Shown piece after piece: positions 24,933 through 34,170 of a stretch of DNA of 64,000 nt; position 1 is the stretch's first letter; every line of letters starts with the position of its first letter. This DNA comes from Terriglobia bacterium (GTDB lineage: Bacteria; Acidobacteriota; Terriglobia; JAJPHL01), in assembly GCA_021325275.1 (NCBI GenBank), contig JAJPHL010000009.1, positions 62,001 through 126,000 of the forward strand, in the 5' to 3' direction. A program made the translations under genes and the position numbers. The notes under the pieces are model-generated. The model saw only the letters and a program-made list of their open reading frames with translations, did no database searches and was not told where the DNA came from.

Positions 24933-26876
24933 ATGCGAATCACTTACCTCGCAGTAGCCGCCGCGGCTTTAACCGCGGCGGCCTTTGGTCAAAGCCCGAC
25001 GGATTGGCCTACCTATGGCAAAGATGCCGCCGGCACCCGCTACTCACCGCTGAAGCAGATCACGCCGAAGAATGTGAACACGCTGGTGCGCGCGTGGACC
25101 TATCACATGAGTGTTGCGGCTTCACAGCCTGCTCCGGCGGCCGCGGGAGAAAACTCGGCCGAGGGCCCCCCTGCACCTGGACGCCGAGGACGTGGTGGCC
25201 GCGGTGGTCGCGGTGGCGGGGGCGGCCAATCAGAGGTTTCTCCATTGGTCATCAACGGCGTGATGTATCTCACGACCTCGGGAAATCGAGTGGTGGCACT
25301 GGAGCCGGAGACCGCCAAGGAAATTTGGGTTTATGACGTCAAGGATGGCGCTCCTGCCATCCGCGGCTTGGAATACTGGGCCGGCGACACTCAACAGACG
25401 TCAACGCTGTTCTTCGGAACTTCCAGCGGCAAACTCATCGCGTTGGAAGCGAAGACCGGCAAACCAGTCGCGGGCTTTGGCAGCGCCGGCATTGTCGACA
25501 TGAAGCCAGGAGCTTTGAACGGACTGGAAGACTCGTCATTTGGTCTCTCCTCTCCGCCGATTGTCTACAAAAACGTGGTGATCACCGGGGCGCACGTGCA
25601 AGAGAGTCCCAGCATTGGCGCCGCCGGCGATACGCGAGCCTGGGATGTCCACACTGGAAAGTTGGTTTGGACATTTCATTCCGTTCCCCGGCCCGGTGAG
25701 CCTGGAAGCGAAACGTGGCAGGGCAACGACTGGAAGAATCGCTCCGGCACCAACGTGTGGGGTTTCTTCACCGTCGACACGGAACGCGGAATCGTCTATA
25801 TGCCGTTCGGCGAACCGACCACCGATTACTGGGGCGGCGACCGCAAGGGCGACAATCTCTACGGCACAACGTTGGTCGCCGCCGATGCGCTGACTGGAAA
25901 ACTGAAGTGGTATTACCAAGTGGTTCGTCACGACACGTGGGACTACGATCTGGCCGCGCCGCCGGTGCTCTTCGATGTGAATCGCAACGGCCGCAAAACA
26001 CCGGCGGTCGCCGAACTGACTAAGAGCGGCTATCTGTTCATCCTCGATCGCGTCACGGGAAAGCCGATTTTCGGCGTCGAGGAACGGAAGGTCCCGGTGG
26101 ACGATGCGCTGCCCGGCGATGTTCCCTCGCCGACGCAGCCGATCCCTCTCAAGCCGCCGTTGTTGGCGCGCAATAGCTTCAAGCGCGAGGAGCTTGCCAC
26201 GCTCACACCAGACCTGACGCAGTTCTGCAAGGAGTTGTTCGATAGCATTCCCGGCGGATTACATGCCGGCGCTCCGTTCACGCATTACTCGACGACGCCC
26301 AGCGTGATCTTTCCCAGTTCCATCGGCGGCGGCAATTGGAATCCGCCGTCGTTCGATCCTACGCTGGGATATTTGTTCGTAAACACGATGGACTTCGGCA
26401 GTCTCAATCAAATGGTGAAGAGCGCGGACGGTACGCGGTACAGCCGTAACGGTTACAACGGCAACAACCGCTTTTGGGAGCCCGAAGGCGCGCTGCCGTG
26501 CAATCAACCGCCGTGGGGACGCCTCTTCGCGATCAACGTGAACACCGGCGATATCGCTTGGCAAACCACACTCGGGATCACCGAGAGCCTGCCACCCGAC
26601 AAGCAGAATACCGGCCGGCCGAACATCGGCGGATCGCTTGCCACGGCGGGTGGACTGGTTTTCATCGGAGCGACGGACGACAGCCGTTTCCGCGCTTTCG
26701 ACTCGAAGACTGGCAAAGAACTGTGGGTCACAAAAATCGACGCGGGCGCGCATTCCGCGCCGATGACGTTTCAGGGAAAAGACGGCAAGCAGTACGTGGT
26801 GATCACCGGAACGGGCGGCGGTTTCTTGGGTGACAAGAGCCACGCCGATACGGTGATCGCGTTTGTGTTGCCATAG
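24933..26876 (+). CDS. PQQ-dependent dehydrogenase-like quinoprotein
   Basis: 647 aa; ATG with GGAGA nine bases upstream. Signal peptide to about residue 19. The mature protein is an eight-bladed propeller with quinoprotein W motifs (DWPTYGKDAAGTRYSPLKQI at the start; GELTPTT-like repeats; the GxxxW docking repeats). A Gly/Arg-rich insert (RRGRGGRGGRGGGGG) near residue 90 is low complexity. Membrane-free periplasmic quinoproteins oxidise alcohols or sugars and pass electrons to cytochrome c, a candidate for which is encoded next. The substrate is not predictable. Confidence 0.85.
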   Translation: MRITYLAVAAAALTAAAFGQSPTDWPTYGKDAAGTRYSPLKQITPKNVNTLVRAWTYHMSVAASQPAPAAAGENSAEGPPAPGRRGRGGRGGRGGGGGQSEVSPLVINGVMYLTTSGNRVVALEPETAKEIWVYDVKDGAPAIRGLEYWAGDTQQTSTLFFGTSSGKLIALEAKTGKPVAGFGSAGIVDMKPGALNGLEDSSFGLSSPPIVYKNVVITGAHVQESPSIGAAGDTRAWDVHTGKLVWTFHSVPRPGEPGSETWQGNDWKNRSGTNVWGFFTVDTERGIVYMPFGEPTTDYWGGDRKGDNLYGTTLVAADALTGKLKWYYQVVRHDTWDYDLAAPPVLFDVNRNGRKTPAVAELTKSGYLFILDRVTGKPIFGVEERKVPVDDALPGDVPSPTQPIPLKPPLLARNSFKREELATLTPDLTQFCKELFDSIPGGLHAGAPFTHYSTTPSVIFPSSIGGGNWNPPSFDPTLGYLFVNTMDFGSLNQMVKSADGTRYSRNGYNGNNRFWEPEGALPCNQPPWGRLFAINVNTGDIAWQTTLGITESLPPDKQNTGRPNIGGSLATAGGLVFIGATDDSRFRAFDSKTGKELWVTKIDAGAHSAPMTFQGKDGKQYVVITGTGGGFLGDKSHADTVIAFVLP

Positions 26877-26885
26877 GGCGGGGGG

Positions 26886-27350
26886 ATGAAACAAAGGGCA
26901 ATCTTGTTGCTGGTGACAGCGGCTTCCGTGGCGGCTTCGCTGAGCGCTCAAGCGTCCGGGGCACTGCCCGACGGTGAAGGCAAGAAAGAACTTCAGAAGG
27001 TGTGCGGAAACTGTCATCCGGTCGAGCAGGTCGTGGCAAGCCGGCGAACCGCGAAAGGCTGGGACCTGAGCATCGAGGAAATGGTCGCTCGCGGCGCCAA
27101 AGGAACCGACGACGAACTGGACAAGATCGCCGCGTACCTTACCACCAACTTTGGGAAGCTCAACGTGAACACCGCAACGGGTCCGGAAATGGAGAAGGCG
27201 CTGGGCTTGTCGGAGAAAGAAGCGCAAGCGATACTCGCCTACCGCGAGCGCAATGGAAAGATCAAGGACTTCGAGCAACTCAAGAAGGTTCCTGGGGTCA
27301 GTGCCGAAAAGCTCCAGGAAAAACGAGGCTGGATCGCGTTCGATCGTTAA
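26886..27350 (+). CDS. Cytochrome c / helix-hairpin-helix fusion
   Basis: 154 aa. Signal peptide to about residue 23. CGNCH (residues 40-44) is a CxxCH heme-binding site in a small cytochrome-c-like domain reaching about residue 92. Residues about 95-154 are two helix-hairpin-helix units of the ComEA/PsbU type (LNVNTATGPEMEKALGLSEK, FEQLKKVPGVSAEKLQEKRG). The cytochrome is a plausible electron acceptor of the upstream quinoprotein, 9 bases away. The HhH half may bind DNA or simply a partner protein in the periplasm; which it does is unknown. Confidence 0.75.
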   Translation: MKQRAILLLVTAASVAASLSAQASGALPDGEGKKELQKVCGNCHPVEQVVASRRTAKGWDLSIEEMVARGAKGTDDELDKIAAYLTTNFGKLNVNTATGPEMEKALGLSEKEAQAILAYRERNGKIKDFEQLKKVPGVSAEKLQEKRGWIAFDR

Positions 27351-27364
27351 GGAGAATGGAATAT

Positions 27365-29146
27365 ATGGGTAATGCAATCCTGACTGCCACCACCACTGAG
27401 AATGCCGTCGCGGCGCCCGCGGCGGAAACACGTATCTCTTCATATTTGCTGGCGGAATACTTGGAGCAGCTGGGTGTCGAAGTAATTTTCGGGCTGTGCG
27501 GCCATACAGTGATCGCTTTTCTGGATGCCTTGAGTAAGAGTGGTATTCGCTTCATCTCCACGCGGCACGAGCAGGTGGCGGCGCATGCCGTGGACGGTTA
27601 TGCGCGGGCTTCGGGAAAAACCGGCGTGTTGCTGACCCACTTGGGTCCGGGACTCACGAACGCAGCGACGGGCGTGGCCAATGCCGCGCTCGATTCCATA
27701 CCAATGGTGGTGATCGCCGGCGATGTACCGTCACACTATTTCGGCAGACACCCGCATCAGGAAGTGAATCTCCACAAGGATGGCGATCAATACGAAATCT
27801 ACCGGCCCTTCTGCAAGCGCATCTATCGTGTGGATCGCCCCGCGGATCTGCCGCGGATCATCGAACGCGCGTTTCACTTGGCCCAAACCGGACGGCCCGG
27901 ACCTGTCTTGGTGGATGTGCCTATGGATATTTTCTCCGCCGACCTTCCGGTCGACGCCTTTAGCAAGATGCCGGCGGAAACAGCGCGCCCTGCCATGGAC
28001 TCCGCCGCGGCCATCCGCATCGTTCAGGCTTTGGCGGACGCGCATCATCCAGTAATCTATGCCGGTGGCGGCGTTTTGTCCGCGCAAGCCACGAGCGATC
28101 TCGCAACGCTCGCGGAGCAGTTGGAAGTGCCGGTAGCCCATACCTTGATGGGCAAAGGATGTATGCGCGAAGATCATCCTTTATTGCTGGGGATGACTGG
28201 GTTTTGGGGAACGCCGATCGCCAATGAGAAATGCCGGAATGCCGATCTGATCCTGGCCATTGGAACGCGCCTCGCCGAAGCCTCCTCCAGTTCCTGGGAT
28301 CCGCGTTTCACGTTTGCCGTTCCACCGACGCGGGTCATGCACATCGATATCGATCCTGCCGAGATCGGGCGCAACCTCGCAACTGAATTTGGAGTGGTGG
28401 CCGATGCCAAGCTCGCGCTTCGAGCGCTGCGTGAAGCGTCCGCAGGAAAGAGCCATCGCAATCGCGGCGGTTTGCGGGCCGAGATTGCGGCAGGCCGGAA
28501 AGCGTTTGCGGCGAATTGGGATCATCAATGGGGATCCGATCAATTTCCGATGCGCCCCGAACGCATCCTTGCCGAACTGCGGAAGGCGGTCCCAGAAGAT
28601 GGCTTCATCGTCACCGACGTGGGTTGGAACAAGAACGGCGTCGGTCAGCAGTTTCCGATCACCGTTCCCGGCACGTTCATCACGCCGAGCGGACTAGCGA
28701 CCATGGGCTTCGGTGCTGCGGCGGTACTGGGAGTGAAGAAGGCGCAACCAAAACGAGCTGCCGTTGCCCTCGTCGGCGACGGTGGCTTTGGAGCTAACCC
28801 ATCGGTTGTTGCCACCGCGATGGAAGCGGATCTGCCCGTCGTTTGGGTGGTGATGGATAACTCCGCTTTTGGAACGATCGCTGGCCTGGAGAAGATGCAC
28901 TACGACACCAACTTCGGCTGTGTCTTCGAGCGCTGCGGCCAACCTTACGACGTGGACTATGCGGCCATCGCGCGCGGCTATGGAGCGCGCGGAATCAAGA
29001 TTCAGGCGGCCAGTGAACTGGGTCCCGCGTTGCGGGAGGCCCTGTCCAGCAACCTTCCCACACTGATTCAGGTGCCGATGGAGAACGCACCCACTCCAAC
29101 GCCCGGACATTGGAACATCAACGACATTTATCGTCAAGGTTCGTAG
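27365..29146 (+). CDS. ThDP-dependent enzyme of the acetolactate-synthase / 2-hydroxyacyl lyase superfamily
   Basis: 593 aa. ATG 27365 has AAGGAG ten bases upstream; ATG 27356 would be too close. Three domains of the superfamily are visible: an N-terminal Pyr domain with the catalytic Glu in STRHEQVAAHAVDGYAR; a central domain (about 200-340); and a C-terminal PP domain with the ThDP motif VGDGGFGANPSVVATA ending in MDNSAFG. Candidate activities are carboligation or lyase cleavage (acetolactate synthase, sulfoacetaldehyde acetyltransferase or 2-hydroxyacyl-CoA lyase types). The reaction cannot be fixed without a phylogeny. Confidence 0.8.
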   Translation: MGNAILTATTTENAVAAPAAETRISSYLLAEYLEQLGVEVIFGLCGHTVIAFLDALSKSGIRFISTRHEQVAAHAVDGYARASGKTGVLLTHLGPGLTNAATGVANAALDSIPMVVIAGDVPSHYFGRHPHQEVNLHKDGDQYEIYRPFCKRIYRVDRPADLPRIIERAFHLAQTGRPGPVLVDVPMDIFSADLPVDAFSKMPAETARPAMDSAAAIRIVQALADAHHPVIYAGGGVLSAQATSDLATLAEQLEVPVAHTLMGKGCMREDHPLLLGMTGFWGTPIANEKCRNADLILAIGTRLAEASSSSWDPRFTFAVPPTRVMHIDIDPAEIGRNLATEFGVVADAKLALRALREASAGKSHRNRGGLRAEIAAGRKAFAANWDHQWGSDQFPMRPERILAELRKAVPEDGFIVTDVGWNKNGVGQQFPITVPGTFITPSGLATMGFGAAAVLGVKKAQPKRAAVALVGDGGFGANPSVVATAMEADLPVVWVVMDNSAFGTIAGLEKMHYDTNFGCVFERCGQPYDVDYAAIARGYGARGIKIQAASELGPALREALSSNLPTLIQVPMENAPTPTPGHWNINDIYRQGS

Positions 29147-29171
29147 AGTTACGCCCGTGAGGGGCGGGAGG

Positions 29172-29202
29172 GCGGGCGTCGATCGGTTGTAGCGGCGCCC
29201 GC
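29172..29202 (+). terminator. GC-rich intra-operon hairpin
   Basis: GCGGGCG (29172-29178) pairs with CGCCCGC (29196-29202), between the ThDP gene and the MFS gene. The following sequence is only moderately T-rich, so it is an attenuator or weak terminator. Confidence 0.45.
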
Positions 29203-29216
29203 TCAATTAATTTAGA

Positions 29217-30530
29217 ATGCCGACAAATCTCAGTTCGACTGAAACTCGACCAGCCACTCCTCCTGTCTGGCTCTCCTGCTCAATCTGGGGAGTAGCCGCC
29301 GTGTTCTATCTCACCGGATTCTATCAACGTGTTTCTCCTGCCGTGATGACCGGGGAATTGATGCGCGCCTTCGATATTGGAGCCAAGAATCTGGGCACGC
29401 TGTCCGCGTTCTATTTTTACGCCTATGTTGTGATGCAGATTCCCACCGGCGTATTGGTGGACTCATGGGGTGCGCGCAAGCTCCTACTGATTGGATCGCT
29501 GCTCGCGGCGGCGGGTACGTTTCTGTTCGGAACCACGACGATTTATGCGCTGGCCTGTCTCGGCCGCGCGATCATTGGCGGATCGACCGCGGTTGGGTGG
29601 ATCGTCCTGCTGAAACTGACCACGCACTGGTTTCCGGCGCGGCGTTTCGCCATGTTGAGCGGCCTGGGATTACTCTTTGGGAATATCGGCGCGCTGACAG
29701 CCCAAGTGCCCCTGCGTCTGGCGATCGAACGTTTTGGATGGCGGCCGGTCGTCTTGGTATCGGCGCTGGCGATCGTCGGTGTTTTCGCGCTGACTTGGCT
29801 GATCGTGAAGAACGATCCTTCCGAACGGCATTTTCAAAGCTACGCGCACTCTCTTCTGCAGCGCCAGGATGTCGCGAGCAAGGGAGCGCTGCTGAACGGC
29901 TTCAAACAGATCTTTCATTACCGCAACACCTGGCTCATCGTTCTGGCGCAAGGCGGAATTGTGGGACCGATCTTGTCCTTCACTGGTCTTTGGGGCACGC
30001 CGTTTCTGAAGGCGCGGTTCGGCTTGGCCCCGGCTAACGCGGCGATGGTCTGCTCGGTGATGATTGTTTGCTGGGCCGTGGCCAGTCCGGTCTGCGGAGC
30101 GCTTTCCGATACGATCGGCCGCCGCAAACCGATCTACCTCGCAGGATGTCTGATCTCGACTGCCGGATGGTTCGTTCTGTTTTACGCTCCGTTGTCCTTG
30201 GCGGCGTTCGTCGTCGTTTCCGCCCTAACCAGCCTGGCATCCGGAGGCGTGGTCATCGGTTTTGCGTACACCAAAGAGTCCGTACCGGTTCAATTTCTCG
30301 CCACCGCCACGGGCGCGGTCAATATCGGCAACATGGTTGGTCCGATGTTGCTGCAGCCGGGTATCGGCCGGATCTTGGATCAGAAATGGTCAGGGCAATT
30401 GTCAGGGGGAGTGCGCGTCTATGGCGTGGATGCTTTTCAGGCGGGGTTTCTCCTGATTGTGGCATGGTCGCTGGTTTCATGCGTGCTGATCAGTTTGACC
30501 AGGGAAACGCATTGCAAGGCCAGCGTATAA
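29217..30530 (+). CDS. MFS transporter
   Basis: 437 aa with twelve predicted helices and the MFS motif between helices 2 and 3 (GVLVDSWGARKLLLIGS). The second half repeats the pattern (GALSDTIGRRKPIYLAG). Its likeness to oligosaccharide or organic-acid permeases is only broad. It probably imports or exports a metabolite of the island. Confidence 0.85.
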   Translation: MPTNLSSTETRPATPPVWLSCSIWGVAAVFYLTGFYQRVSPAVMTGELMRAFDIGAKNLGTLSAFYFYAYVVMQIPTGVLVDSWGARKLLLIGSLLAAAGTFLFGTTTIYALACLGRAIIGGSTAVGWIVLLKLTTHWFPARRFAMLSGLGLLFGNIGALTAQVPLRLAIERFGWRPVVLVSALAIVGVFALTWLIVKNDPSERHFQSYAHSLLQRQDVASKGALLNGFKQIFHYRNTWLIVLAQGGIVGPILSFTGLWGTPFLKARFGLAPANAAMVCSVMIVCWAVASPVCGALSDTIGRRKPIYLAGCLISTAGWFVLFYAPLSLAAFVVVSALTSLASGGVVIGFAYTKESVPVQFLATATGAVNIGNMVGPMLLQPGIGRILDQKWSGQLSGGVRVYGVDAFQAGFLLIVAWSLVSCVLISLTRETHCKASV

Positions 30531-30546
30531 CGGATAATCGATCATC

Positions 30547-31317
30547 ATGGACAATTGGCGCACCGCAATCGCAACTTCCGACGCAACCAATATCTGGATC
30601 CGCGGCCACGACATCGCTTCCTTGATGACTCAGGGAAGCTTTGCCGACACGGTGTTTCTGCTGCACCAAGGCCGTTTGCCGAATGCCGGAGAGCGACGCC
30701 TGCTGGATGCCATTCTTGTGGGTGTCGCCGATCACGGTTCAGGCGCGCCTAGTTGCGCAACTGCGCGCTTGGCAGCCTCCGGCAACCGGCAATCGCCTTC
30801 AGCGGCCGTCGCCGCCGGCATCCTCGCCATCGGCAACGAACACGGCGGCGCGGGGGCGGACTGCATGGAGATGATTGCCAATGGTATTGACCGCGCGACG
30901 AAGGCATCGATCTCTCTGGAAGGAGTTGCGCGGAAACTTGTGGATGATGCCAAAGCAAATCACCGGAGGATTCCCGGGCTCGGACACCGTGTGCACTCGA
31001 GCGATCCGCGCACGCCGACCCTCTTCAGCATGGCGCGCGAAGTGGGCCTCGCAGGCAAAGGGATTGCCTTCATGGAAGCGCTGGAATCGCAAGTTCGGGA
31101 GAAAATCAAGCCGCTGCCGATCAACATTGATGGCGCGCTTGCAGCTGTGCTCTACGATATTGGGTTTCCGCCGACCTTCGGAATGCTGGTCTTCATCATT
31201 GGTCGCGTTGCCGGGCTGACGGCCGAAGTCGCGGAAGAATACGCAAGAGAAAAACCGATGCGCATTCACGTCCCGGTCACTTACGACGGCGTTCCGCCGC
31301 GAGAGAAAGGAAAGTAA
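30547..31317 (+). CDS. Small citrate-synthase-superfamily lyase (citryl-CoA lyase-like)
   Basis: 256 aa, far shorter than a true citrate synthase and matching single-domain citryl-CoA lyase-type members. The catalytic region is recognisable: NEHGGAGADCMEM and LGHRVHSSDPRTPTLFSMA (His and Asp-Pro-Arg of the active site), followed by LPINIDGALAAVL. It would cleave or form a branched hydroxy-acyl-CoA from a keto acid and acetyl-CoA, but the substrate is undefined. It starts 16 bases after the MFS stop and its own stop overlaps the ATG of the aldehyde dehydrogenase (TAATG). Confidence 0.75.
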   Translation: MDNWRTAIATSDATNIWIRGHDIASLMTQGSFADTVFLLHQGRLPNAGERRLLDAILVGVADHGSGAPSCATARLAASGNRQSPSAAVAAGILAIGNEHGGAGADCMEMIANGIDRATKASISLEGVARKLVDDAKANHRRIPGLGHRVHSSDPRTPTLFSMAREVGLAGKGIAFMEALESQVREKIKPLPINIDGALAAVLYDIGFPPTFGMLVFIIGRVAGLTAEVAEEYAREKPMRIHVPVTYDGVPPREKGK

Positions 31318-32723
31318 TGGGTAGACCCATCACCAGCGAAGAGAAGCAACTAGCGCGGGCGCTCCTGGACAAAGCCCGCCGCGCCATGCGCGCGATCGAG
31401 GACTACGATCAAGCCAAGGTGGATCGTTTGTGCCAAGCCGTCGCCTGGGCGACCGCGAATGAAAAAACGTTCACGCGGCTGGCTCACATGAGCGTGGAAG
31501 AGAGTGGCCTGGGAGATTTGGAGGGCCGACCCAGCAAGCGTTTCAAGATCATGGGAATCCTTCGTGACGCGCTCCGCCAGAAAAGCATGGGAATCATCGA
31601 GGAAGATCCTGCAAAGGGCATCGTCAAGTATGCCAAGCCTGCGGGAGTGATTGCGTCGCTCGTTCCGGTCACCAATGCGGCCTTGACGGAAGCCGGCAAC
31701 GGTATCTACGCGCTGAAGTGCAAAGACGCGATCATCTTCTCTCCCCACCCCGCCAGCAACAAGACAACCAATGAAACCGTGCGAATCATGCGGGCAACCC
31801 TCGAAAAGCACGGCGCGCCGCCCGATGTGTTTCAATGCATCGAAAAACCCAGCATTCCCCTGGCTCAAGAACTGATGGCCATTTGCGATTTGACCATTGC
31901 GACCGGAGGACCGGCGATGGTCCGCGCGGCGTATAGCTCCGGCAAACCAGCATATGGCGTCGGCGCAGGCAACGCTACGATGGTCATCGACGAGACCGCT
32001 AACATTGAAGAGGCCGCGAAAAACACACGCCTCAGCAAGACTTCAGATAACGGATCAGGTTGCTCCTCCGACGGCAACCTGGTAGTGGAAGCATCCATCT
32101 ACGACCGGCTTCTGGAACAACTCCAGAAGGAGGGCGGATATCTCGTGACGGATGCGGAGAAGAAGCTCCTGGAAAAGATCCTGTGGGATTCCGAAGGTCA
32201 TCGCACGACCGATACCATCGCCCGTCCTGCAGCAAAGATCGCCGGGATGGCCGGCTTTCAGATTCCAGACGGCAAGAAGTTCATGATCGTCAAAGAAGAA
32301 CACATCGGCAAGGATTCTCTGTTCTCCAGCGAGAAACTTTGCCCTGTGCTAGCCATTTTCAAATACAGCGGATTTGAGAACGCCCTGGAAATGGTGCGGC
32401 AAATCTATGAAGTGGGAGGCAAGGGTCATTCCTGCGGTATCTATTCCTTCAACGATGACCATATTCATCGGCTGGCGCTCACAGCGCCCGTGAGCCGGAT
32501 GATGGTGCGGCAACCGCAATCGAAGGCCAACGCCGGCGCGTTCAACAACGGTATGCCGATGACTTCCAGCATGGGCTGCGGCATTTGGGGTGGCAATATC
32601 ACCAACGAGAACGTTAGCTTGAAACACTACATGCAGGTGACTTGGGTCAGTCGGCCGATTCCTGAAGATCGTCCCAGCGAAGCCGAATTGTTCGGGGAGT
32701 TCTATAACACGGAAACGCTCTGA
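31317..32723 (+). CDS. CoA-acylating aldehyde dehydrogenase (sulfoacetaldehyde/propanal type)
   Basis: 468 aa. The NAD-binding half holds GVIASLVPVTNAALTEAGN and FSPHPASNKTTN, and the catalytic cysteine is in DNGSGCSSDGNLVV near residue 245. This is the pattern of SauS/EutE/AdhE-N acylating dehydrogenases (aldehyde + CoA + NAD+ to acyl-CoA), not the hydrolytic ALDH family. GGKGHSCGIYS follows. It is translationally coupled to the citryl-CoA lyase-like gene. Together with the ThDP enzyme it suggests CoA-dependent catabolism of a small hydroxy or sulfo compound, but no pathway I know matches exactly. Confidence 0.8.
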   Translation: MGRPITSEEKQLARALLDKARRAMRAIEDYDQAKVDRLCQAVAWATANEKTFTRLAHMSVEESGLGDLEGRPSKRFKIMGILRDALRQKSMGIIEEDPAKGIVKYAKPAGVIASLVPVTNAALTEAGNGIYALKCKDAIIFSPHPASNKTTNETVRIMRATLEKHGAPPDVFQCIEKPSIPLAQELMAICDLTIATGGPAMVRAAYSSGKPAYGVGAGNATMVIDETANIEEAAKNTRLSKTSDNGSGCSSDGNLVVEASIYDRLLEQLQKEGGYLVTDAEKKLLEKILWDSEGHRTTDTIARPAAKIAGMAGFQIPDGKKFMIVKEEHIGKDSLFSSEKLCPVLAIFKYSGFENALEMVRQIYEVGGKGHSCGIYSFNDDHIHRLALTAPVSRMMVRQPQSKANAGAFNNGMPMTSSMGCGIWGGNITNENVSLKHYMQVTWVSRPIPEDRPSEAELFGEFYNTETL

Positions 32724-32725
32724 CT

Positions 32726-33835
32726 TCAGGGCTCAATCACCGGCTTGATCTCTTGGTAAGTCTTCATGCGCTCCAAGGCGACATTGATCTCGTCGAGCCG
32801 GTAGCGATGAGAGATCATGCGTTGGAAGGGAATTCGCCCTTGGTGAGTCGCGATGAATTCCAACGCCTTCCAATAAGCTTTCGCCCTTCCCGAAAGTGAC
32901 CCTAGAATTCGCAGTTGCTTGCTGACGATCACGGAAGGCTTGATGGTTGTTGTTCCTGAACCAAGCTGCCCGACCACAACGTAGCGTCCGCCTCTCCGGA
33001 TCAGTTCGAGCCCTTCATTGATCGCTTGCGGATGGCCTGTGAATTCCATCACGATATCGGCGCCGCGCCCTTCCGTTAGCGATTTGATATGTTCATTGCG
33101 CTCTTCGGGCGACGTCCGCTCGATCGAAAGCACTTCATCGCCGCCAAACTCCGTAGCGACGGCCAGTCGCGCGTCCGGCGCGCCGATCGTCATCACGCGC
33201 CGCGCTCCCGCGACCTTTGCCACGGCCGTCGCGAGAAGCCCCAGGGGACCCGCGCCCTGGATCACGATCACGTCCGCGGCTCCCACGCCGTCGAGAACGT
33301 CGAAGGCGTTCATGACCGTCCGCAGGGCGCAACTCGACAAACTAGCCAGTTCATTGGGAACATTCTCCGGAACGCGAATCCGGCCCGCTTCCGGCATGAC
33401 GTAACCGTATTCCGCAAACCCTCCCAGCAGATAAGGGAACCGATCCATTCGATCGTACATATACCGGCGCGTATTCGCGCAGAGTGTCGGCTCCTGCGCG
33501 ACCGTGCAGAAGAAACAGGCGCCGCAAGAGGTATGAGTCCAAGTAATGCGGTCGCCAACACGCAGGGGCTGCCCCGCCGAATCTCGATGGTTGCCCACCC
33601 CAAGTGAGACGATCCGGCCAACCATTTCATGACCGAGTATGATCGGTAATTCCACCTTGGTTGTCAGTGATCCCTGCCAGAGATGAACGTCCGTTCCGCA
33701 AACCGAACACGCTTCAATGCGCGCGAGGATCGCACCAGGCTCGATCTCTTTCGGTATCGGTACCTCCTCGACTGTGACTGGAGATCCGAAACTCCTGACC
33801 ACCGCTGCCTTGCTGGATGAGGGAACCGCAGTCAT
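32726..33835 (-). CDS. Zinc-binding medium-chain alcohol dehydrogenase
   Basis: 369 aa. Both zinc sites of the MDR family are intact: ACSVCGTDVHLW with GHEMVGRI (catalytic Cys/His/Glu) and CGACFFC with LC (structural). The nucleotide-binding fold is IQGAGPLGLLATAVAKVAGA. It converges on the operon, ending 2 bases after the aldehyde dehydrogenase stop, and probably oxidises the alcohol precursor or a related polyol. Upstream (33836-34132) there is no gene; the interval holds the arm and attachment site B. Confidence 0.85.
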   Translation of the reverse strand: MTAVPSSSKAAVVRSFGSPVTVEEVPIPKEIEPGAILARIEACSVCGTDVHLWQGSLTTKVELPIILGHEMVGRIVSLGVGNHRDSAGQPLRVGDRITWTHTSCGACFFCTVAQEPTLCANTRRYMYDRMDRFPYLLGGFAEYGYVMPEAGRIRVPENVPNELASLSSCALRTVMNAFDVLDGVGAADVIVIQGAGPLGLLATAVAKVAGARRVMTIGAPDARLAVATEFGGDEVLSIERTSPEERNEHIKSLTEGRGADIVMEFTGHPQAINEGLELIRRGGRYVVVGQLGSGTTTIKPSVIVSKQLRILGSLSGRAKAYWKALEFIATHQGRIPFQRMISHRYRLDEINVALERMKTYQEIKPVIEP

Positions 33836-34031
33836 GCTTTTCAGGATACCAGGAGATCACCGTTCGATCATGTTTCTAGCTAACGGGTAACCGTGCGGAT
33901 ACGGTAAAAGCGGCGTGAGGCGGTCGATCGAAGTAGGCTTTCCTTCTTGCTCATACGGATCAGCTCACGGAAGAAGAGTGCTGTGCAGCGAAGTTTGGTG
34001 CGATACTGGAGAGGTCGGATGAAACGCCGCC

Positions 34032-34132
34032 GCGTACGATAGACGTACGATGGAATGCGTATCGTGAGTCTCTCGAGGATCGAGCGGGATCGCATTTTGA
34101 ATAAGCTGCGTAGAATCAGCAGCCGCAGCAAG
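34032..34132. repeat. 101-bp arm, copy 1 (left of attachment site B)
   Basis: Aligns without gaps to 43681-43781; 71 of 101 positions are identical by hand count. It opens with GCGTACGATA and a second TACGA word, giving an imperfect repeat like arm-type recombinase sites. Immediately after both copies comes the tRNA 3' end TTCGAA. Confidence 0.75.
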
Positions 34133-34154
34133 TTCGAATCCCACCCTCTCCGCC
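34133..34154 (+). repeat. Attachment-site candidate B (tRNA-Ser 3' end)
   Basis: TTCGAATCCCACCCTCTCCG followed by CC, then GCGAC instead of AGTT. No tRNA 5' part precedes it; the 101-bp arm does. It is the right end of the putative 16.5-kb catabolic element beginning at site A. Confidence 0.7.
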
Positions 34155-34170
34155 GCGACTAAGTGCCAGT

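Noticed and set aside
26259-27443. 394-codon minus-strand frame
   Set aside because: Antisense to the quinoprotein, cytochrome and ThDP genes, with no recognisable motif.
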